Assembly (NCBI RefSeq): GCF_013177735.1
Contig: NZ_WOEZ01000018.1
Coordinates: 100,961 to 164,960 of the forward strand
Reading direction: 5' to 3'
Source of the DNA: Paraburkholderia elongata
Lineage (GTDB): Bacteria; Pseudomonadota; Gammaproteobacteria; Burkholderiales; Burkholderiaceae
DNA: 64,000 nucleotides
Below the pieces are notes generated by a model that worked only from the letters and a program-made list of their open reading frames with translations, had not been told where the DNA came from and did no database searches. The position numbers and the translations under genes were made by a program. Positions 8,897 to 17,442 of this stretch are shown piece by piece (within the stretch, counting starts at the first letter, position 1; each line of letters starts with the position of its first letter).

Positions 8897-9955
8897 ATGG
8901 AACCGTTCATCTATAACGGCCTGCCGTCGCGCGTGATCTTCGGCGCGGGCAGTCTCGACCAGCTCGATCGTGAAATCGGTTTGCTCGGCGCGACGCGGGC
9001 GATCGTGTTGTCCACGCCGCAACAGCGTGCCCAGGCCGAAGCGCTGGCGGCGAGCCTCGGCTCGCGGGCCGCGGGCGTCTACGCCGAAGCCGTGATGCAC
9101 GTGCCGATCGAAACCGCTCGTGCGGCCCGCGACTTTGCCACGCAGGTCGGCGCCGATTGCGCGATTGCAATAGGCGGCGGTTCGACGACCGGACTCGGCA
9201 AGGCAATCGCGCTCGAAACCTCGCTCCCGATCATCGCGATTCCGACCACTTACGCAGGCTCCGAAATGACGCCGATTTACGGTCTCACCGAAGACGGCGT
9301 CAAAAAGACCGGCCGCGATCTGCGCGTGCTGCCGAAGACGGTGATCTACGACCCGTCGTTGACCACCTCGCTGCCGCCCGCGTTATCGCTGACAAGCGGC
9401 ATCAACGCAATCGCGCATGCGGCCGAAGGGCTCTACGCGCAGGACGCGAACCCGATCATCGCGTTGATGGCGGAAGAGGGTATCCGTGCGCTCGGCCAGG
9501 GCTTGCCTCGCGTCATGCTTAAACCGGACGATCTCGCTGCACGTGGCGACTGCCTCTATGGCGCATGGCTGTGCGGCGCGGTGCTCGGCAGCGTCGGCAT
9601 GGCATTGCATCACAAGCTGTGCCATACGCTCGGCGGCACGTTCAATCTGCCGCACGCGGAGACGCACACGATCGTCTTGCCGCACGTGCTCGCCTATAAC
9701 CGCGAGGCCGCGCCTGAGGCAATGAAACGTATTGCACGCGCGCTGCATGCCGACGACGCCGCGCAAGGCGTATTCGACCTCGCCCGCGATCACGGCGCAC
9801 CTACCGCGCTGAAAGACATCGGTGTGAGCGCAACCGATCTCGACGTCGCGCTCGATCTCGCGCTGAAGAATCCGTACTGGAATCCGCGGCCGGTCGAACG
9901 AACGCCGCTACGCGCGCTGCTGGAAGCTGCCTTCGAGGGCAGACGGCCAGATTAG
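8897..9955 (+). CDS. hapF: Maleylacetate reductase
   Basis: A 352-residue member of the iron-containing alcohol dehydrogenase fold. Segments typical of maleylacetate reductases are GGGSTTGLGKAIAL, PIIAIPTTYAGSEMTPIYG, the Asp/His-containing C-terminal half (GMALHHKLCHTLGGTFNLPHAETH) and LKNPYWNPRPVE. It reduces maleylacetate to 3-oxoadipate with NAD(P)H. It is the only maleylacetate reductase seen in the window, so it may also serve the hydroxyquinol-type operon at 16514, which has none. Confidence 0.92.
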   Translation: MEPFIYNGLPSRVIFGAGSLDQLDREIGLLGATRAIVLSTPQQRAQAEALAASLGSRAAGVYAEAVMHVPIETARAARDFATQVGADCAIAIGGGSTTGLGKAIALETSLPIIAIPTTYAGSEMTPIYGLTEDGVKKTGRDLRVLPKTVIYDPSLTTSLPPALSLTSGINAIAHAAEGLYAQDANPIIALMAEEGIRALGQGLPRVMLKPDDLAARGDCLYGAWLCGAVLGSVGMALHHKLCHTLGGTFNLPHAETHTIVLPHVLAYNREAAPEAMKRIARALHADDAAQGVFDLARDHGAPTALKDIGVSATDLDVALDLALKNPYWNPRPVERTPLRALLEAAFEGRRPD

Positions 9956-9997
9956 CGCGAACGCCCCCCACTCATACAAAAAATTCAGGAGACAACC

Positions 9998-11287
9998 ATG
10001 GACGCACATTCCTTCGATGCGAAGCGCCGCCGCTTCGTCACACTCGCGGCGGGCGGCGCGCTCGCCGCGTCAACCTCGGCGTTCTCGCCGCTCGTTTTCT
10101 CTGCCGGCCCGCGCACGCTGAAAATCGGCTACGTCTCGCCGCAAACGGGCCCACTCGCACCGTTCGGCGAAGCGGATCGCTTCACGATCCAGCAGATGCA
10201 AACGGCGCTGAAAAACGGCATCGTGATCGGCGGTAAAACTTATCCGGTGTCGATTGTCGTTAAGGACAGCCAGTCGAATCCGAATCGCGCCGGCGAAGTC
10301 GCCAACGATCTGATCCTGAAGGACAAGGTCGACATCATGCTCGTGTCCGGCACGCCTGAGACCGCGAATCCGGTCAGCGATGCGTGCGAGCTGAACGAGA
10401 TGCCTTGTGTGTCGACGGTGGTGCCGTGGCAGCCGTGGTTCTTCGGCAGAAAGGGCGATCCGAAAAAGGGTTTCCGCTTTACCTATCACTTCTTCTGGGG
10501 ACTGGAGGACGTGATCGCGGTCTTCACCGGCATGTGGCAATCGGTGCAGACCAATCACAGCGTCGGCGGCCTGTTTCCGAACGACGGCGACGGCAACGCC
10601 TGGGGCGACGCGAAGCTTGGCTTCCCGCCGGTGCTCGCACAAAAGGGCTTCACGCTGAAAGATCCGGGCCGTTTCCAGAGCATGACGCAGGATTTTTCCG
10701 CGCAGATTTCGTCGTTCAAGCAGGCGAATACGCAGATCGTCACCGGCGTCGTGATCCCGCCCGACGCAAAGAATTTTCTCGTTCAGGCGCGCCAGCAAGG
10801 CCTGAAGCCAAAAGTCATTTCGATCGGCAAGGCACTGCTGTTTCCCACATCGATCGAAGCGCTCGGCGATCTCGGCGATGGACTCTCCACCGAGGTGTGG
10901 TGGTCGCCGTCGCATCCGTTCAAGTCGTCGTTGACGGGACAAAGCGCGCGGCAAGTCGCGGACGACTACGAGCGCATCACGTCGAAGCAGTGGACGCAAC
11001 CGATCGGTTTTGCGCACGCTCTGTTCGAAATTGCCGTCGATGCGTTAAAGCGCGCGAAAGATGTCGATTCCAACGAAGCGATCCGCGACGCGGTTGCATC
11101 GACCAAGCTCGATACGCTGGTCGGCCATGTTGCTTGGGGCAGTGGGCCAGTGAAGAACGTCGCGAAGACGCCATTGGTAGGCGGCCAATGGGTGAAGGGA
11201 CAGAAGCATCGCTTCGATCTGGCGATCGTCAACAACCAGCTCGCGCCGAGCGTGCCGCTGTCCGGCCCGCTCAAGCTGATCGCGTGA
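9998..11287 (+). CDS. ABC transporter substrate-binding protein, branched-chain amino acid type
   Basis: A 429-residue periplasmic binding protein of the Leu/Ile/Val (Peripla_BP_6) family. The N-terminus has a twin-arginine-like signal (KRRRFVTLAAGGALAAST). The mature protein starts near GPRTLKIGYVSPQTGPLAPFG, the usual family opening. GGAG lies 8 bases before the ATG, 42 bp after hapF. Transporters of this type within aromatic operons commonly import aromatic substrates, so the ligand is likely hydroquinone's precursor or a related phenol rather than an amino acid (inference). Confidence 0.9.
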   Translation: MDAHSFDAKRRRFVTLAAGGALAASTSAFSPLVFSAGPRTLKIGYVSPQTGPLAPFGEADRFTIQQMQTALKNGIVIGGKTYPVSIVVKDSQSNPNRAGEVANDLILKDKVDIMLVSGTPETANPVSDACELNEMPCVSTVVPWQPWFFGRKGDPKKGFRFTYHFFWGLEDVIAVFTGMWQSVQTNHSVGGLFPNDGDGNAWGDAKLGFPPVLAQKGFTLKDPGRFQSMTQDFSAQISSFKQANTQIVTGVVIPPDAKNFLVQARQQGLKPKVISIGKALLFPTSIEALGDLGDGLSTEVWWSPSHPFKSSLTGQSARQVADDYERITSKQWTQPIGFAHALFEIAVDALKRAKDVDSNEAIRDAVASTKLDTLVGHVAWGSGPVKNVAKTPLVGGQWVKGQKHRFDLAIVNNQLAPSVPLSGPLKLIA

Positions 11288-11307
11288 CTTCACAGCGGAG
11301 AGCGGTG

Positions 11308-12030
11308 ATGAACCCAGTTCTCAGATTAACCGGCGTGTCGAAGCGTTATGGCGCGCTACAGGTGACCGACGACATCAGCTTTGCGGTCGAACGTGGCGAA
11401 ACGTACGGCATTCTCGGTCCGAACGGCGCCGGCAAGACCACGCTGTTCAACCTGGTCAGCGGCGACGTGCGGCCCGATCAGGGCAGCGTCGAATTCGACG
11501 GCGCGGATGTGAACCACTTGCCGCCGCATCGCCGGTGCGCGGCGGGGATCGGCCGCTCGTATCAGGTGCCGCGCCCGTTCGGCGGCATGACGGTGTTCGA
11601 AAACCTGCTGGTGGGCGCGACCTTCGGCGGTGAACTGGCCGAGCATGCTGCCTACGACGTCTGCATGGATGTGCTCGAACGCACCGGTCTCAAAGTGCGC
11701 GCCAACCAGTTGGCCGGCACGCTGGGGCTGCTGGATCGCAAACGTCTCGAACTGGCCCGCGCTTTGGCCACGCAGCCGCAACTGCTGCTGCTGGATGAGA
11801 TCGCCGGCGGTCTGACCGAACCCGAAACGCACGAACTCGTCGACGAGATTCGCCGCGTCAAGGAGGCTGGCGTGACGATCGTGTGGATCGAACACGTCGT
11901 GCATGCGTTGCTCGCGGTGGCTGACAGGCTGCTCGTCATCAACTTCGGCAAGCGGCTTGCTGAAGGCTTGCCCGCCGCCGTGATGGACGATCCCGAAGTG
12001 CGGCGCGTGTACCTCGGACTGGAGGCTTGA
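11308..12030 (+). CDS. ABC transporter ATP-binding protein, LivG-like
   Basis: A 240-residue ATPase. The start is MNPVLRLTGVSKRYGALQ at 11308; a GTG one codon earlier is possible. It has the Walker A GPNGAGKT, a Q-loop region (GIGRSYQVPRPFGGM) and Walker B LLLLDEIAGGL. The usual LSGG signature is replaced by LGLLDRKRLELARAL, as in LivG-type subunits. It is the first of two ATPases of the branched-chain-type importer, and the next gene begins 2 bp after its stop. Confidence 0.92.
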   Translation: MNPVLRLTGVSKRYGALQVTDDISFAVERGETYGILGPNGAGKTTLFNLVSGDVRPDQGSVEFDGADVNHLPPHRRCAAGIGRSYQVPRPFGGMTVFENLLVGATFGGELAEHAAYDVCMDVLERTGLKVRANQLAGTLGLLDRKRLELARALATQPQLLLLDEIAGGLTEPETHELVDEIRRVKEAGVTIVWIEHVVHALLAVADRLLVINFGKRLAEGLPAAVMDDPEVRRVYLGLEA

Positions 12031-12032
12031 TC

Positions 12033-12743
12033 ATGTCGGCATTGCTGGAGACCCGCGCCCTGAGCGCGTTTTACGGCGACTTCCAGGCGCTGTTCGGCAT
12101 CGACGTGACGGTCGCGCCCGGCGAGGTGATCGCGCTGATCGGCTCGAACGGCGCCGGCAAGTCGACCTTTCTGAAATCGGTGGCGGGCTTGCTGCGCCCG
12201 CGGGACGCCGATCAGATCCTGTATTGCGGCGAGCCGATCGGCAGCGCGGCCGCGGCGAGCATCGTCGGCAAGGGCATTGCGCTGGTGCCGGAAGGCCGGC
12301 GTCTGTTTGCGAGCCTGAGCGTCGAAGAAAACCTGCTGCTCGGCGCGTTCTCCAAACGGCCAGGCCGCTGGAACTTGCAAAGCGTCTACTCGCTGTTTCC
12401 GGCGTTGCAGGAGCGCCGTCACCATGCGGCCACCGCATTGTCGGGCGGTCAGCAGCAGATGGTCGCGATCGGCCGTGCATTGATGAGCAATCCTGATCTT
12501 CTGATGTGCGACGAGCTTTCGCTCGGCCTTGCGCCGGTGATCGTGCGCGAGATCTATGCGGCGTTGCCCGCGATCGTTGCCGGCGGCATGAGCGCGATCG
12601 TCGTCGAGCAGGACGTGCAACTGGCGCGCCGCGTGTCGTCGCGTTTCTATTGCTTCCAGGAAGGGCGTGTGTCGCTTGCAGGCGTCTCGGCCGAGGTGTC
12701 GGACGAGGCGATCACGCAAGCGTATTTTGGAGCGGTCGCATGA
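12033..12743 (+). CDS. ABC transporter ATP-binding protein, LivF-like
   Basis: A 236-residue ATPase starting at MSALLETRALSAFYGDFQ (12033). It has Walker A GSNGAGKS, the signature LSGGQQQMVAIGRAL, Walker B LLMCDELSLGL, and the LVPEGRRLFASLSVEENL segment typical of LivF. Its stop overlaps the ATG of the following permease by 4 bp (ATGA), showing translational coupling. Confidence 0.92.
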   Translation: MSALLETRALSAFYGDFQALFGIDVTVAPGEVIALIGSNGAGKSTFLKSVAGLLRPRDADQILYCGEPIGSAAAASIVGKGIALVPEGRRLFASLSVEENLLLGAFSKRPGRWNLQSVYSLFPALQERRHHAATALSGGQQQMVAIGRALMSNPDLLMCDELSLGLAPVIVREIYAALPAIVAGGMSAIVVEQDVQLARRVSSRFYCFQEGRVSLAGVSAEVSDEAITQAYFGAVA

Positions 12744-13606
12744 ACACATTTATCAATATCGTCGTCCAGGGCGTGCTGCTCGGTGCGCTATATGGGCTCT
12801 TCGCGATGGGGCAGTCGTTGGTGTTCGGTGTGATGCGGCTCACCAATACCGCGCACGGCGACTTCATCGTGTTGCTGGTGTTCGTGCTGTTCGCACTGAC
12901 GAACTACGCGCATTTACCGCTCGCCGTGTCGCTGGTTCTGCTGCTCGTGATCGCGTTTGGCGCGGGCTATGCGGTGCAGTACACGATTCTCAACCGGGTG
13001 AGCAGCCGTGATCCGCTGCCTTCGCTGATCGTCACGTTCGGGTTATCGATCGTGATCCAGAACGTGTTGCAACAGGTGTTCTCCGCGGATCCGCGATCGA
13101 TCGCCACCGGCAGCTTCGAATCGCAGAGCATCACGCTCGCGGGCGGCATCACGCTGGGATACCTGCCGCTTGTCACTTTGGTCGTCACTTTCGCTTTGGC
13201 TTTCGCGATGCAGTGGCTGTTCGGCCGCACGCCGCTTGGCCGCGCGTTTCGCGCCACCTCGGATGACCGCGAGATCGTGCAACTGATGGGCGTCTCGTAC
13301 CGCCGCACCTATGCGCTGGCAATGGGCATTGCGTTCGTGCTGATCGCGGTCGCCGCCGCGCTGTATTCGATGCGCACGGCGGTGTCGCCGACCGATGGCC
13401 CGGCGTTGCTGCTGTACGCGTTCGAAGCAGTGATCATCGGCGGAATGGGTTCTTTCTGGGGCACCTTCGTCGGCGGCATGGCGCTCGGTATTGCGCAGCA
13501 GGTGGGCTTTTATTTCGACCCCGGCTGGGGTATCTGGCTCGGCCACGTGGTGTTTCTCGGCGTGCTGGTGGCACGGCCGCAGGGCTTGCTTCCCAAAACC
13601 GCATAG
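12740..13606 (+). CDS. ABC transporter permease, LivH-like
   Basis: A 288-residue inner-membrane permease starting at MNTFINIVVQGVLLGALYGL, which overlaps the preceding ATPase gene by 4 bp. It has about eight hydrophobic segments and the family motif GAGYAVQYTILNRV. The cytoplasmic coupling loop GRAFRATSDDREIVQLMG is also present. It pairs with the LivM-like permease 10 bp downstream. Confidence 0.92.
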   Translation: MNTFINIVVQGVLLGALYGLFAMGQSLVFGVMRLTNTAHGDFIVLLVFVLFALTNYAHLPLAVSLVLLLVIAFGAGYAVQYTILNRVSSRDPLPSLIVTFGLSIVIQNVLQQVFSADPRSIATGSFESQSITLAGGITLGYLPLVTLVVTFALAFAMQWLFGRTPLGRAFRATSDDREIVQLMGVSYRRTYALAMGIAFVLIAVAAALYSMRTAVSPTDGPALLLYAFEAVIIGGMGSFWGTFVGGMALGIAQQVGFYFDPGWGIWLGHVVFLGVLVARPQGLLPKTA

Positions 13607-13615
13607 AGGCTCGAC

Positions 13616-14722
13616 ATGACAATGCATATGAACCGGCCCGCAGGGGGCTTTGAAGTGCGGCGCGCAACCCGTGCGAGCCGCGTGGCGATGATCGTGCTGC
13701 TGATCGTCGCGCTGGCGGTGGCGAGCGCGCCATGGTGGGCCGGGCGCGATGCGATGCGCGACTTCGTGCAACTCGCGTCGTATCTGGTGTTCGCGTTGAT
13801 GTGGAATCTGCTGGCGGGCTATGGCGGGATGGTGTCGATCGGCCAGCAGGCGTTCTTCGGGATCGGCGGCTATGGGATGCTGATTCTCGCCAACTATTGC
13901 GGGATTTCGCCGTTCGTCGCTGTACCCATCGCGGCGGCGATCGCAACCGTCGTGGCGATTCCCGTCTCGCTGGTGGCGTTCCGGCTGGAAGGCGGCTACT
14001 TCGCAATCGGCACCTGGGTGATTGCGGAAGTGTTCCGGCTGACGGTGGCGAACGTGTCGGTGCTGGGCGGTGGTTCGGGCACGAGCCTGACCGCATTGCA
14101 GGACGTGCCGCGTGCGCTGCGCGAATCGCTGACCTTATGGCTCGCACTTGCCATCGTCGCGGCGGCGATCGGATTGTTGTATCTGTTCCTGCGCTCGAAA
14201 GCCGGCCTCGCATTGACCGCGATGCGCGACAACGCGGTGGCAGCCAGCAGCCAGGGTGTCGATGTGAAGCGCGCGAGGTTGATCGTCTACCTGGTGTCAG
14301 CGTGCGGTACGGCACTGGCCGGCGGCCTGTATTTCGTCGGCAACCTGCGCATTTCGCCCGACGCCGCGTTCTCGGTCAACTGGACCGCGTTCGGTATTTT
14401 CATCGTGATGATCGGTGGACTTGGCACCCTCGAAGGGCCGATTGTCGGTGCGCTGATTTTCTTCGTGCTGAACCAGTTTCTGTCCGATTTCGGCACCTGG
14501 TATCTGATCGGACTCGGTGCGCTTGCCATCGTCGTGACGATGTTCTTTCCGCAAGGCCTGTGGGGCTTCGTATCGCGCCGCTACGGTCTGCAACTGTTTC
14601 CGGTGGGCCGGCGCGTCGTGTTTGCCGACGCCGACGCTTCACAGCAAGGTTCACAGCAAGCCTCGCAGCACGACGCGTCGACGGATTCAGTCGATGCACC
14701 GTCTGCTCCCCACCGCGCATGA
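13616..14722 (+). CDS. ABC transporter permease, LivM-like
   Basis: A 368-residue inner-membrane permease. It has multiple hydrophobic segments, the LivM opening SYLVFALMWNLLAGYGGMVSIGQQAFFGIGGYG, and the coupling motif LRSKAGLALTAMRDNAVAASSQGVDV. The C-terminal 30 residues are a Gln/Ser/Asp-rich tail (ASQQGSQQASQHDASTDS) encoded by a slightly repetitive stretch at 14632-14690, beyond the conserved core. The Rieske gene follows after 12 bp. Confidence 0.91.
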   Translation: MTMHMNRPAGGFEVRRATRASRVAMIVLLIVALAVASAPWWAGRDAMRDFVQLASYLVFALMWNLLAGYGGMVSIGQQAFFGIGGYGMLILANYCGISPFVAVPIAAAIATVVAIPVSLVAFRLEGGYFAIGTWVIAEVFRLTVANVSVLGGGSGTSLTALQDVPRALRESLTLWLALAIVAAAIGLLYLFLRSKAGLALTAMRDNAVAASSQGVDVKRARLIVYLVSACGTALAGGLYFVGNLRISPDAAFSVNWTAFGIFIVMIGGLGTLEGPIVGALIFFVLNQFLSDFGTWYLIGLGALAIVVTMFFPQGLWGFVSRRYGLQLFPVGRRVVFADADASQQGSQQASQHDASTDSVDAPSAPHRA

Positions 14723-14734
14723 GGAGGCCACGTC

Positions 14735-15088
14735 ATGAACGCGGCGAATCCCGAACCTCGAGCGGGCTTTCTGTGCACGCTCGACGATATTCCCGATGGC
14801 GGCGCGCTGGAAGTTGCCGCTGAGCAAGCCGGCGCGCCAGGCATCGTCGTATTGCGCCGAGGCGACGACGCCTGGGCCTACCGCAACGTTTGCCCGCACT
14901 TTTCGATTCCGTTGAACTACGAGCCGAACACGTTCTGGGCCTACGACGCCGAATTGCTGATGTGCGCGCACCACAGCGCGATGTTCCGCTTCGAAGACGG
15001 CTTGTGCATCGATGGCCCATGCCAGGGCGCCGCACTCACGCGCGTTGCCATTCGGATTGAGCAGCGAAACATATTCAACAACGACTGA
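14735..15088 (+). CDS. Rieske [2Fe-2S] ferredoxin
   Basis: A 117-residue soluble Rieske protein. The cluster ligands are visible as C53-P-H55 and C77-A-H79-H80 (C-x-H ... C-x2-H). No Rieske oxygenase or reductase is encoded nearby, and it lies between the ABC permease and the porin of the hydroquinone operon. It could feed electrons to an oxygenase elsewhere or keep the Fe(II) of the HapCD dioxygenase reduced (both inference). GAGG precedes the ATG. Confidence 0.88.
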   Translation: MNAANPEPRAGFLCTLDDIPDGGALEVAAEQAGAPGIVVLRRGDDAWAYRNVCPHFSIPLNYEPNTFWAYDAELLMCAHHSAMFRFEDGLCIDGPCQGAALTRVAIRIEQRNIFNND

Positions 15089-15099
15089 AGGGGACAGGC

Positions 15100-16221
15100 A
15101 TGAAGAGGACGAAATCGAAACGCTGTTCGATAGCCGGCTGCGCGGTCGCATTGATGGCGCCGGGCTTCGCAGGCGCGCAAAGCAGCGTGACACTGCAAGG
15201 CGTGATCGATGCGGGTGTGACGTATGTGAACAACCAGCATGGGGGCGCCGCGACGCTGTTCGACAGCGGCGTGTTGTCTCCGGACCTTCTGACCTTCAAA
15301 GGCAGCGAAGACCTGGGCGGCGGCAACAAGGCGATCTTCGAACTCACGTCGCAGTTCGATCTGGGCACCGGCGCGACGATTCCGGGCGCGGGGCAGATTT
15401 TCAACCGTACAGCGCTGGTCGGACTCACCAACGACCGCTTCGGCTCGCTGACGTTCGGCAACCAGTACGACTTCATGTTCGAGACGCTGACGCTCGGACT
15501 GTATGACGGTGCGTTCCTGTTCGGCGGGATCTACGATTTTCGCCAGGGGCCATTTACTGCGCTGGGCGTGCCGAACAATCCGACCGGCTCGTTCGATTTC
15601 GACCGGATGGCGGGCGCGACGCGCGTGGCAAATTCGGTCAAGTATCGCAGCCCGGATATCTCGGGTTTCACTTTTGGCGCGCTCTACGGATTCGGTGGCG
15701 TGCCCGGCTCGTTCTCCTCGGACTCGACAATGAGCTTCGGCGCGAACTATGCGAATGGTCCATTGGGTGTGGGTGCGGCGTATGTGGAAGTGAAGTATCC
15801 GCAACTGGGCAACGGTCACGACGGTATCCGCAACTTCGGCGTGGGCGCGCACTATAACTTCGGCAGCGTGCTGGCGATGCTGCTGTACACGAACACGAAG
15901 AATACCGCCAGCGGCGCGAAGATCGACGTGTACAAGGGCGGCGCGTCGTGGACGATCTCCGGGCCGTGGACCCTCGGGTTCGACTATGCGTATATGAAAG
16001 GCAACGATGTGCTGCTGGACAACAAGGCGCAGCAAATCACCACGGCGCTGCAATACAACTTCTCGAAGCGCACCACCGGTTACATCGAAGCGATTTATCA
16101 GCGCGCGAGTGGCGATGCGGCAGTGACGCGAGCGTGGATCAACGGCTTGTTGCAGCCGGACGGCGCGGCGAGTAACCGGTCGCAGACGCTTGCGCGCATT
16201 GGTTTGCGCACGAGTTTTTGA
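15100..16221 (+). CDS. Outer-membrane porin (Gram-negative, Burkholderia type)
   Basis: A 373-residue trimeric-porin-type protein. It has a signal peptide with probable cleavage after GFAGA|QSSVTLQGVIDAG. The middle is beta-rich with family segments (LTFKGSEDLGGGNKAIFELTSQF, RTALVGLTNDRFGSLTFGNQYDF), and it ends in LARIGLRTSF with a C-terminal Phe. It is the last gene of the hydroquinone operon, 11 bp after the Rieske gene, and probably admits the operon's substrate through the outer membrane. Confidence 0.93.
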   Translation: MKRTKSKRCSIAGCAVALMAPGFAGAQSSVTLQGVIDAGVTYVNNQHGGAATLFDSGVLSPDLLTFKGSEDLGGGNKAIFELTSQFDLGTGATIPGAGQIFNRTALVGLTNDRFGSLTFGNQYDFMFETLTLGLYDGAFLFGGIYDFRQGPFTALGVPNNPTGSFDFDRMAGATRVANSVKYRSPDISGFTFGALYGFGGVPGSFSSDSTMSFGANYANGPLGVGAAYVEVKYPQLGNGHDGIRNFGVGAHYNFGSVLAMLLYTNTKNTASGAKIDVYKGGASWTISGPWTLGFDYAYMKGNDVLLDNKAQQITTALQYNFSKRTTGYIEAIYQRASGDAAVTRAWINGLLQPDGAASNRSQTLARIGLRTSF

Positions 16222-16257
16222 GCGGGTTCGGCTAAAGACGAGACGCCAACTTGCCGC

Positions 16258-16300
16258 GGCGCAGCCGGCCCAGCCATCCTTTGGCTGGGCCGGCTGCGCC
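16258..16300. terminator. Strong hairpin after the hydroquinone operon
   Basis: A perfect 19-bp inverted repeat, with left arm 16258-16276, loop TCCTT and right arm 16282-16300, lies 36 bp after the porin stop. The stem is almost all G and C. No run of T follows, so it may act as a Rho-independent-like terminator or as a 3' mRNA stabiliser. Confidence 0.7.
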
Positions 16301-16455
16301 TGTATCCGTGCCACTTCCGCGCGCATTGCAGCGCGGCACGCGTGTCGCCGAGGCGCGGTCGAAGCTCTCCGCGCGCAATCGGTTGCGTAATTCGCGAATG
16401 TCGGAATCGCCTTGTCTACCTGGGTAATCAGGGTTAACTACGGCATCTTTAAGCT

Positions 16456-16484
16456 TTGACATCGGCATTTTTGCAATTTATTAT
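16456..16484 (+). promoter_or_regulatory. Sigma-70 promoter of the hydroxyquinol-type operon
   Basis: TTGACA (16456-16461), a 17-bp spacer and TATTAT (16479-16484) form a near-consensus promoter 30 bp before the dioxygenase start. A LacI-type palindrome overlaps the end of the -10, as at two other promoters in the window. Confidence 0.75.
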
Positions 16485-16498
16485 GCAAACGATTGCAC
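16483..16498. promoter_or_regulatory. LacI-type operator, copy 1
   Basis: ATGCAAACGATTGCAC is a 16-bp palindrome with a central CG, differing from a perfect inverted repeat only in its last base. It covers the end of the -10 and the expected start of transcription of the dioxygenase operon, so bound repressor would block initiation. Copies lie at 23015, 23105 and 28118. Confidence 0.78.
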
Positions 16499-16513
16499 CG
16501 ATGGAGATGCCCT

Positions 16514-17428
16514 GTGGAAAATTCGAACCATCTGAAGAACATCGTCGACGACGCCGCTTCGATAACCGCGGTTGTCAAGGCGGCAATGAGCCAGACTGAC
16601 AATCCTCGGCTCAAGGAGCTGCTCGACGCGCTAGTGGATCATGGCCACGCATTCCTTAAGCAGGTGAAGCTGACTGACGAGGAATTCGAGAAGGGCCTTG
16701 ATTTCGTGAGGGCCGTCGGCCTCGCTTGCAACGACAAGCACAATGAGGTCGTTCTGCTCGCCGACGTGCTGGGTCTATCGACCCTGGTTACGTTGCTGAA
16801 TAACTCGGACGCAAGCGGTCGCACGCCGGGCGCCCTGTTGGGGCCGTTCTACCGGGGTGACTCGCCGCAGTACGCGAATGGTGGAAGCATCGCATGCGAG
16901 AACTCACCCGGCTCCCCGCTTTTCGTGAACGGGCGCGTGCTCAACACCAAAGGCGAGCCTGTTGCCAACGCCAAAGTCGACGTCTGGCAGGCCTCGCCAG
17001 TCGGCTTGTACGAGAACCAGGACTCGAGCCAGCCCGACAAGAACCTGCGCGGTCACTTTTACACCGACAGCGAGGGGCGGTTTACCTGCAAGAGCGTGCG
17101 CCCTGCCGGCTACCCTGTGCCCACTGACGGACCGGTAGGCGTGCTGCTTGAAAAGCAGAATCGCCACCCGTTCCGGCCGGCGCACCTGCACTTCGTCATC
17201 ATCGCGGAAGGCTACGCGACCCTGGTCTCGCAAGTGTTCGCCGATGACTCGGAGCACCTGAATTCCGACGTCGTGTTCGGTGTCAACCGCCGCCTCGTCG
17301 GCACGTTCCAGCGCCACGATTCCGGCACGGGTCCGAAGCGAGATGTAGACAGGCTGTACTACACACTCGACTACGACTTCGTTCTCGCCGAAGGAACGCC
17401 GACCTATCCGACTCCCCCCATCAAGTAA
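16514..17428 (+). CDS. Intradiol ring-cleavage dioxygenase, hydroxyquinol 1,2-dioxygenase type
   Basis: A 304-residue non-heme Fe(III) intradiol dioxygenase. I chose the GTG at 16514, which has GGAG 7 bases upstream; a TTG at 16493 would lie inside the operator. An N-terminal helical domain (1-110) precedes the beta-sandwich. The four iron ligands are visible: Tyr166 (SPVGLYENQD), Tyr200 (RPAGYPVP), His224 and His226 (RPAHLHF). The segments LLEKQNRHPFRPAHLHF and LNSDVVFGVNRRLV resemble hydroxyquinol 1,2-dioxygenases more than catechol enzymes. The product would then be maleylacetate from 1,2,4-trihydroxybenzene. Catechol activity cannot be excluded. Confidence 0.87.
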   Translation: MENSNHLKNIVDDAASITAVVKAAMSQTDNPRLKELLDALVDHGHAFLKQVKLTDEEFEKGLDFVRAVGLACNDKHNEVVLLADVLGLSTLVTLLNNSDASGRTPGALLGPFYRGDSPQYANGGSIACENSPGSPLFVNGRVLNTKGEPVANAKVDVWQASPVGLYENQDSSQPDKNLRGHFYTDSEGRFTCKSVRPAGYPVPTDGPVGVLLEKQNRHPFRPAHLHFVIIAEGYATLVSQVFADDSEHLNSDVVFGVNRRLVGTFQRHDSGTGPKRDVDRLYYTLDYDFVLAEGTPTYPTPPIK

Positions 17429-17442
17429 AGACGAGGTTTCAC

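Noticed and set aside
10384..11307. Long in-frame extension upstream of the LivG-like ATPase
   Set aside because: It overlaps the binding-protein gene in another frame and has no family similarity. The ATPase starts naturally at 11308.
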